Shown here: piece by piece, positions 6,644-9,639 of the stretch
Layout of the letters: each line of letters starts with the position of its first letter
Position numbering within the stretch: position 1 is the stretch's first letter
Source: Bacteroidota bacterium
Lineage (GTDB): Bacteria > Bacteroidota > Ignavibacteria > SZUA-365
DNA: 9,639 nt
Reading direction: 5' to 3'
NCBI GenBank assembly: GCA_018224415.1
Contig: JAGTUZ010000297.1
Coordinates: 1 to 9,639, forward strand
The notes under the pieces: generated by a model
The model's input: the letters and a program-made list of their open reading frames with translations, nothing else
What the model was told of the DNA's origin: nothing
Databases searched by the model: none
Translations under genes and position numbers: made by a program

Positions 6644-7537
6644 TCAGACCGCGCCTTCTCCCTCACCGGCGAGGGCGCTGAGCTGATCGGGTTTGAACAC
6701 GCCACGCTCGGTGATGAAGGCGGTGACCATGTCGATGGGCGTCCATTCGAAATAGCGGTTCCATATTGCGAAACCGCCGTCATCCTCGGTCCATACGGAA
6801 TCCTCCCCGTCTGCCAGGAGTTCCTCCCCCGGACGGTCTTCGACCGGGACGTGTTCATGCAGTTGGGGCGAGAACTTGAGTGAGTCGCAGAGCACGTAGA
6901 GTGGCTTTCCGATGCTTCGACAGCAAAGGGCGAGCGGGAGCGTGCCGGTTTTGTTCAGCAGGTAGCCATCAGCGGAAATGCTGTCGGCACCGACAACAAC
7001 GGCATCGGCCCGGGGCACCGCCTCCGCCATGGCTGCGTCGGTCATGAGGGTGACCGGGATCTGCCGTTCGTACAGGTCGCGCACGCTGCGATGTCCTTCC
7101 AGCATCGGCCGTCCCTCAAGCAGATAGACATGCGTCAGACGCTGCAGGCCATCGAGATGGAACAATGCGGAGAGAACGGTCGACGAACGTGACATCGTTG
7201 CCAGGGTGACGGGCTTCTCGAACAGGTTACTGAAGATATCAGCGATCTGGGCACCGGACTGCGCGAGAATTTTCTCGAGGGACGAGAGGTAGGCGATGGC
7301 GTCGGCGGTTTCCTCGTTTTCCTTCAGCTTCGAGAGGAATTCGGACTCGAGGATGTGCAGCACGGCGTGCAGCGATGGCATGCTCTTCTGGGACTGCTCG
7401 AGTTGGATGAAACCCTCACGCAGCTCGTCGAAGCGGTAGCCGATGGCGCAGCTTTCGCAGAGGGCCAGAAGTTTCCTGATCAGTTCCGTCGCGCCGGAGG
7501 TATTGTCCGACGCCAGTTGCTCGAATTCTTTCAGCAC
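6644..7537 (-). CDS. eIF-2B alpha/MtnA-superfamily protein
   Basis: A 297-residue protein of the initiation-factor-2B-related superfamily, which in bacteria and archaea includes methylthioribose-1-phosphate isomerase (MtnA) and ribose-1,5-bisphosphate isomerase. An alpha-helical N-terminal part (about 1-105) precedes the Rossmann-like part. Visible family motifs are TMSRSSTV (114-121), LLEGRPMLEG (139-148), VVGADSISADG (181-191) and NKTGT (195-199). Asp185 corresponds to the catalytic Asp of the isomerases. The segment that carries the catalytic Cys in those enzymes appears here as a Ser-rich stretch, so standard sugar-phosphate isomerase activity is doubtful. The role could be nucleotide or sugar-phosphate sensing or a different isomerisation. 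The first possible start is GTG at 7537, two codons after an in-frame TAG. The purine-rich AGAAGG is only 2 nt from the GTG and would suit CTG at 7534 better, so the start is uncertain by one codon. It is the first gene of the probable GH18/membrane-protein operon. Confidence 0.82.
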   Translation of the reverse strand: MLKEFEQLASDNTSGATELIRKLLALCESCAIGYRFDELREGFIQLEQSQKSMPSLHAVLHILESEFLSKLKENEETADAIAYLSSLEKILAQSGAQIADIFSNLFEKPVTLATMSRSSTVLSALFHLDGLQRLTHVYLLEGRPMLEGHRSVRDLYERQIPVTLMTDAAMAEAVPRADAVVVGADSISADGYLLNKTGTLPLALCCRSIGKPLYVLCDSLKFSPQLHEHVPVEDRPGEELLADGEDSVWTEDDGGFAIWNRYFEWTPIDMVTAFITERGVFKPDQLSALAGEGEGAV

Positions 7538-7598
7538 ATCCTTCTACAGTAGTGATGGCCAAAAGATAGGCCCCTCGCGGGCAAAAGGCAACATGCGA

Positions 7599-7631
7599 GA
7601 ACGCCGTTCCTTGAGATGGGGAACGGCGTTC
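7599..7631 (-). terminator. 12-bp perfect hairpin after the KamA-family gene
   Basis: GAACGCCGTTCC (7599-7610) pairs perfectly with GGAACGGCGTTC (7620-7631), with a 9-nt loop. It lies about 45 nt past the TAG stop (7678-7676) of the KamA-family gene. On the minus strand no direct T-run follows; the nearest T-rich stretch is TTGCCTTTTG about 7-15 nt later. A smaller hairpin GCCC/GGGC (7570-7582) with CTATCTTTT after it may add to termination. It is a likely terminator or mRNA-end stabiliser. Confidence 0.5.
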
Positions 7632-7675
7632 GGATACGGTTTGCTGCACGCTGGAAAAGCGGCGCGGGACATCGT

Positions 7676-9028
7676 CTATTTCTCGAAGAAGAATTTCTCC
7701 TGTCCGAAGGCCGGGCGCAGATGCGTGAGCCAGCTGGCCTCTTCGTCGTACTTCGCGAAAAACGGTTTTCCGACCCATTCGGGATTGCGGCCCTGAAGGA
7801 AACGCAGGGCGAGGACTTTCTCGCCGTGCACTTCCGAGACGCCCATGACCTCGACCTTGCCGGGCGTGGCTGACATCGACGGACCGCGCACCGTGCGCGC
7901 AAGACCGTTGACATGGCGGAATGCCTCCCGGAAAATTTTGTAGGCACGCACAAGCGGGATCTTGAAATAGTGCTCCGCTCCTGTGTCGCGTTCGACGAAC
8001 ATGTAATACGGGATGATGCCGAGACGCACCTGTTCGCGCCACATCAGCTCCCAAACTCCCGCGTTGTCGTTGATGTGGGCCAGCACGGGCGACTGGCTGC
8101 GGATCACCGCTCCGGTGTCGCGAATGCGGCGCACTGCTTCGCGCGCGAGGGAAGTCTCGAGTTCGCGGTGGTGGTTGTAATGCGCCATCACGGCGACCGA
8201 TCGTCCCGAAGCGATGATTTTCTCGAAGAGACGAAGCATATCGTCGGCGTCGGGATCGGTCACGAAACGCTGTGGCCAGTAGGCCACGGACTTGGTCCCG
8301 AAGCGGATGGTCTGGACATGTTCGAGTGTCGGGTCGAGCAGCGGATCGACGTACTGCTCGAGCTTGTGGGTTTTCATCACCATTGGATCACCGCCGGTGA
8401 AAAGCACGTTGGTCACTTCCGGATGGTGGCGGATGTACTCGGCCATCTGGCCGGCTTCCTTCGCCGCGAAACGCAGGTCGTTCATTCCAACGAACTGTGC
8501 CCAGCGGAAACAGAAGGTGCAATAGGTATGACAGGTCTGTCCGGCCGCGGGAAAAAACAGCACGGTCTCCCGATACTTGTGCTGCAGCCCCGGCACCACT
8601 TCGCCGTCCAGCTTCGGCACGTTCATCGTCGTCTGCCCCGCAGGATGCGGATTGAGTTCGAGACGGATGGCATTGGCCGTTTCCTTGAGCTGATCGCGCG
8701 GGGCGCCTGCACGGTGCAATGCCGCCATGCGCTCGAAATGCTCTTCGGAGAGCATGCCGCGCTGGGGAAACGTCAACTGGAAGATGGGGTCATCCGGGAT
8801 GTCGGACCAGTCAATGAGCTGGTTGATGACGTAGGAATTGACCCTGAAGGGAAGGACGCTCGATACGACCTGCATGTCAAAACGGAGATCGGCGGGGAGT
8901 TCACTCACCTGGGTGATGTTCTCGAAATTCCGCTCGGTGAAGTATGCAAACGGTTCCACGTCACGCTGCGTCATCGCAAAGACGTGGGGTCGTGCCCTGC
9001 CGGGTGGAGAAAGCGGGCGCATGTCCAT
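7676..9028 (-). CDS. KamA-family radical SAM protein (lysine 2,3-aminomutase-like)
   Basis: A 450-residue radical S-adenosylmethionine protein related to lysine 2,3-aminomutase. The [4Fe-4S] motif CHTYCTFC (Cys166, Cys170, Cys173) is followed by FRW, as in KamA proteins. TGGDP (211-215) is the SAM-binding glycine motif, and SQSPVLAHIND (311-321) and IPYYMF (339-344) match further KamA blocks. Lysine aminomutases bind PLP through a Lys in PGGGGK; here the equivalent region is SMSATPGK (384-391), keeping the Lys but not the glycine run. The C-terminal zinc cysteines of classical lysine 2,3-aminomutase are absent: no Cys follows Cys173. The substrate may therefore differ from lysine. The start ATG at 9028 is chosen because AAGGAGG sits 5 nt upstream; an upstream TTG at 9058 would place the RBS inside the gene. 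It lies in its own leader after the sdhB terminator, so it is probably a separate transcription unit. Confidence 0.88.
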   Translation of the reverse strand: MDMRPLSPPGRARPHVFAMTQRDVEPFAYFTERNFENITQVSELPADLRFDMQVVSSVLPFRVNSYVINQLIDWSDIPDDPIFQLTFPQRGMLSEEHFERMAALHRAGAPRDQLKETANAIRLELNPHPAGQTTMNVPKLDGEVVPGLQHKYRETVLFFPAAGQTCHTYCTFCFRWAQFVGMNDLRFAAKEAGQMAEYIRHHPEVTNVLFTGGDPMVMKTHKLEQYVDPLLDPTLEHVQTIRFGTKSVAYWPQRFVTDPDADDMLRLFEKIIASGRSVAVMAHYNHHRELETSLAREAVRRIRDTGAVIRSQSPVLAHINDNAGVWELMWREQVRLGIIPYYMFVERDTGAEHYFKIPLVRAYKIFREAFRHVNGLARTVRGPSMSATPGKVEVMGVSEVHGEKVLALRFLQGRNPEWVGKPFFAKYDEEASWLTHLRPAFGQEKFFFEK

Positions 9029-9033
9029 GGGGG

Positions 9034-9040
9034 CCTCCTT
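9034..9040 (-). promoter_or_regulatory. strong Shine-Dalgarno for the KamA-family gene
   Basis: On the minus strand AAGGAGG is followed by five C and then ATG (9028-9026). It is the clearest RBS in the window and decides this start against the upstream in-frame TTG at 9058. The two membrane-protein genes lack such a site. Confidence 0.85.
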
Positions 9041-9181
9041 TTTCTGGATATAACACAATACTACAAAGAACTGGCTTCTGTCGCTCTTTCTGCTCTCCCT
9101 GTGGCTATGTGAAAGTGAAGCCGAGCATATTTAAGGTAAAAAAAAAGCGATTCGATGCAAGGGAAATCGGAACCTTTGCGC
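9041..9181 (-). promoter_or_regulatory. AT-rich leader/promoter region of the KamA-family gene
   Basis: This stretch between the sdhB terminator and the KamA-family RBS has no gene. It carries a run of nine T on the minus strand (9138-9146). A loose promoter candidate is TTGCAT (9160-9155) with TTAAAT (9134-9129), but the 20-nt spacing is long for a sigma-70-type promoter and may suit the -33/-7 elements of Bacteroidota better. No riboswitch-like fold was recognised. That a promoter lies here follows from position; its exact site is uncertain. Confidence 0.35.
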
Positions 9182-9221
9182 AAAACAAACACTCCCCCGC
9201 CCTTCCGGGTCGGGGGAGTGT
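9182..9221 (-). terminator. strong intrinsic terminator after sdhB
   Basis: ACACTCCCCCG (9189-9199) pairs perfectly with CGGGGGAGTGT (9211-9221), with inner CCC/GGG pairing possible in the loop. On the minus strand the stem runs into TTTGTTTTG, a good T-rich tail. It closes the sdhB transcript after the hairpin array. Confidence 0.88.
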
Positions 9222-9246
9222 GCCTTCGTCAGGTCTTTTCTTTCGC

Positions 9247-9330
9247 GCGCCGCGCAAGCGGCGCAAAGCGCATGCGAAGCATGCAAAGCGCATGCGAAGC
9301 ATGCAATGCGCGTGCGCAGCACGCAAAGCG
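9247..9330. repeat. array of four small hairpins on a 20-bp period
   Basis: Read on the plus strand, four stem-loops follow one another. They are GCGCCGC-GCAA-GCGGCGC (9247-9264), GCATGC-GAA-GCATGC (9270-9284), the same again (9290-9304) and GCGTGC-GCA-GCACGC (9310-9324). Five-nt linkers (AAAGC, AAAGC, AATGC) separate them, and a last AAAGCG (9325-9330) abuts the sdhB stop. The unit GCAAAGCGCATGCGAAGCAT is identical at 9263-9282 and 9283-9302, and altered at 9303-9322. In the altered units both arms change together so pairing is kept. All loops fit GNA or GNRA on the plus strand. It lies in the sdhB 3' untranslated region, upstream of the terminator. Confidence 0.85.
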
Positions 9331-9331
9331 T

Positions 9332-9639
9332 CTATACCGTCTCCGTCAGGGAGGCCTTCAGGAAATCGCGGTTCATGAGCGCGATGCCGGCGACGCTGAT
9401 ACCTTTCGGACACACCGCCTCGCATTCGTACTGGTTGGTGCAGCCGCCGAAGCCCTCCGAGTCCATCCGTGCCACCATGTTCAGCACACGTCGCTTGCGC
9501 TCGGCCTGTCCCTGCGGGAGGTAGGCGTACTGCGAGACCTTGGCGGCGACAAAGAGCATGGCCGAAGCGTTCTTGCAGGCCGCGACACAGGCGCCGCAGC
9601 CGATGCAGGCGGCGTAGTCCATGGCATTGTCGGCGTCGG
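9332..9639 (-). CDS. sdhB: succinate dehydrogenase/fumarate reductase iron-sulfur subunit, C-terminal part
   Basis: The C-terminal 102 residues of an SdhB/FrdB-type protein; the reading frame stays open to the window edge, so the N-terminal [2Fe-2S] domain lies outside. An internal Met at 9622 is not the start, since in-frame codons continue upstream (ADADNA before it). CIGCGACVAAC is the first Cys cluster of the C-terminal ferredoxin-like domain and CTNQYECEAVCPKGIS the second; together they bind the [4Fe-4S] and [3Fe-4S] centres. This subunit carries electrons between the flavoprotein SdhA and the membrane anchor of the complex at the inner face of the cytoplasmic membrane, in the TCA cycle or fumarate respiration. 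The sequence style is that of the non-classical type common in Bacteroidota, from memory rather than a search. The stop is TAG at 9334-9332. SdhA and the anchor would be expected to the right. Confidence 0.9.
   Translation of the reverse strand, partial: DADNAMDYAACIGCGACVAACKNASAMLFVAAKVSQYAYLPQGQAERKRRVLNMVARMDSEGFGGCTNQYECEAVCPKGISVAGIALMNRDFLKASLTETV

Noticed and set aside
9029..9058. TTG at 9058 as the start of the KamA-family gene
   Set aside because: The ten extra residues would be encoded across the AAGGAGG site; ATG at 9028 has ideal RBS spacing.
7913..9112. Plus-strand open frame (399 codons) across the KamA-family gene
   Set aside because: The minus-strand gene has intact radical SAM motifs and a strong RBS, so this frame is a shadow of it.
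9247..9330. tRNA, attachment site or transposon end
   Set aside because: No cloverleaf, integrase or transposase is present; the pattern is a regular series of short hairpins.
9105..9425. Minus-strand frame through the hairpin array giving a Cys/Ala/His-rich repeat peptide
   Set aside because: It overlaps the sdhB end in another frame, and the repeat peptide is a by-product of the GCATGC hairpins.

Overview
The window is a GC-rich bacterial segment in which every convincing gene lies on the minus strand, so the direction of transcription is from the right edge to the left. The organism looks like a high-GC member of the Bacteroidota/Chlorobi (FCB) group. The secreted glycosidase ends in what looks like a type IX secretion C-terminal sorting domain, the succinate dehydrogenase iron-sulfur subunit is of the non-classical type I associate with that group, and most starts lack a clear Shine-Dalgarno sequence. 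This placement is inference; no rRNA is present.

Layout in transcription order: (1) the 3' end of an sdhB/frdB-type gene (9332-9639, cut by the window edge); (2) a 3' region with four consecutive small hairpins on a 20-bp period (9247-9330), then a strong intrinsic terminator (9182-9221); (3) an AT-rich leader and a strong RBS for a KamA-family radical SAM protein (7676-9028); (4) a 138-bp gap with a 12-bp perfect hairpin; (5) an eIF-2B/MtnA-superfamily protein (6644-7537); (6) 8 nt later, a secreted GH18 glycosidase (5172-6635); (7) a 75-bp gap of degenerate 21-bp repeats; (8) an 808-residue polytopic membrane protein with a C-terminal TPR-like tail (2670-5096); (9) a 111-bp gap filled by a tandem 20-bp repeat; (10) a 745-residue paralogue of the preceding membrane protein (321-2558); (11) an AT-rich non-coding left end (1-320) with a weak terminator.

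The stretch from 7537 down to 321 (eIF-2B-like, GH18, two membrane paralogues) has no terminator-like structure inside it and is plausibly one operon. The two membrane proteins share a block order not matched to any named family here: FLGDG, FFGY-x-E-x-Y, ARDWD, then a soluble part opening with a YE-x-LRKY-x-QS-x-GD block and closing with TPR-like helices. With a secreted GH18 enzyme alongside, an envelope or exported-glycan role is possible but unproven.

The most unusual item is the 20-bp array at 2551-2668. Each complete unit carries an ATG and encodes a seven-residue peptide (MSTQRQ plus T or I) whose TGA stop overlaps the next unit's ATG as ATGA, and the last ATG is the only possible start of the 745-residue gene. 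This is a chain of stop-start couplings between two paralogous genes, apparently made by repeated duplication of the gene's own initiation region. The second is the hairpin array behind sdhB, where units differ in sequence but keep their pairing.
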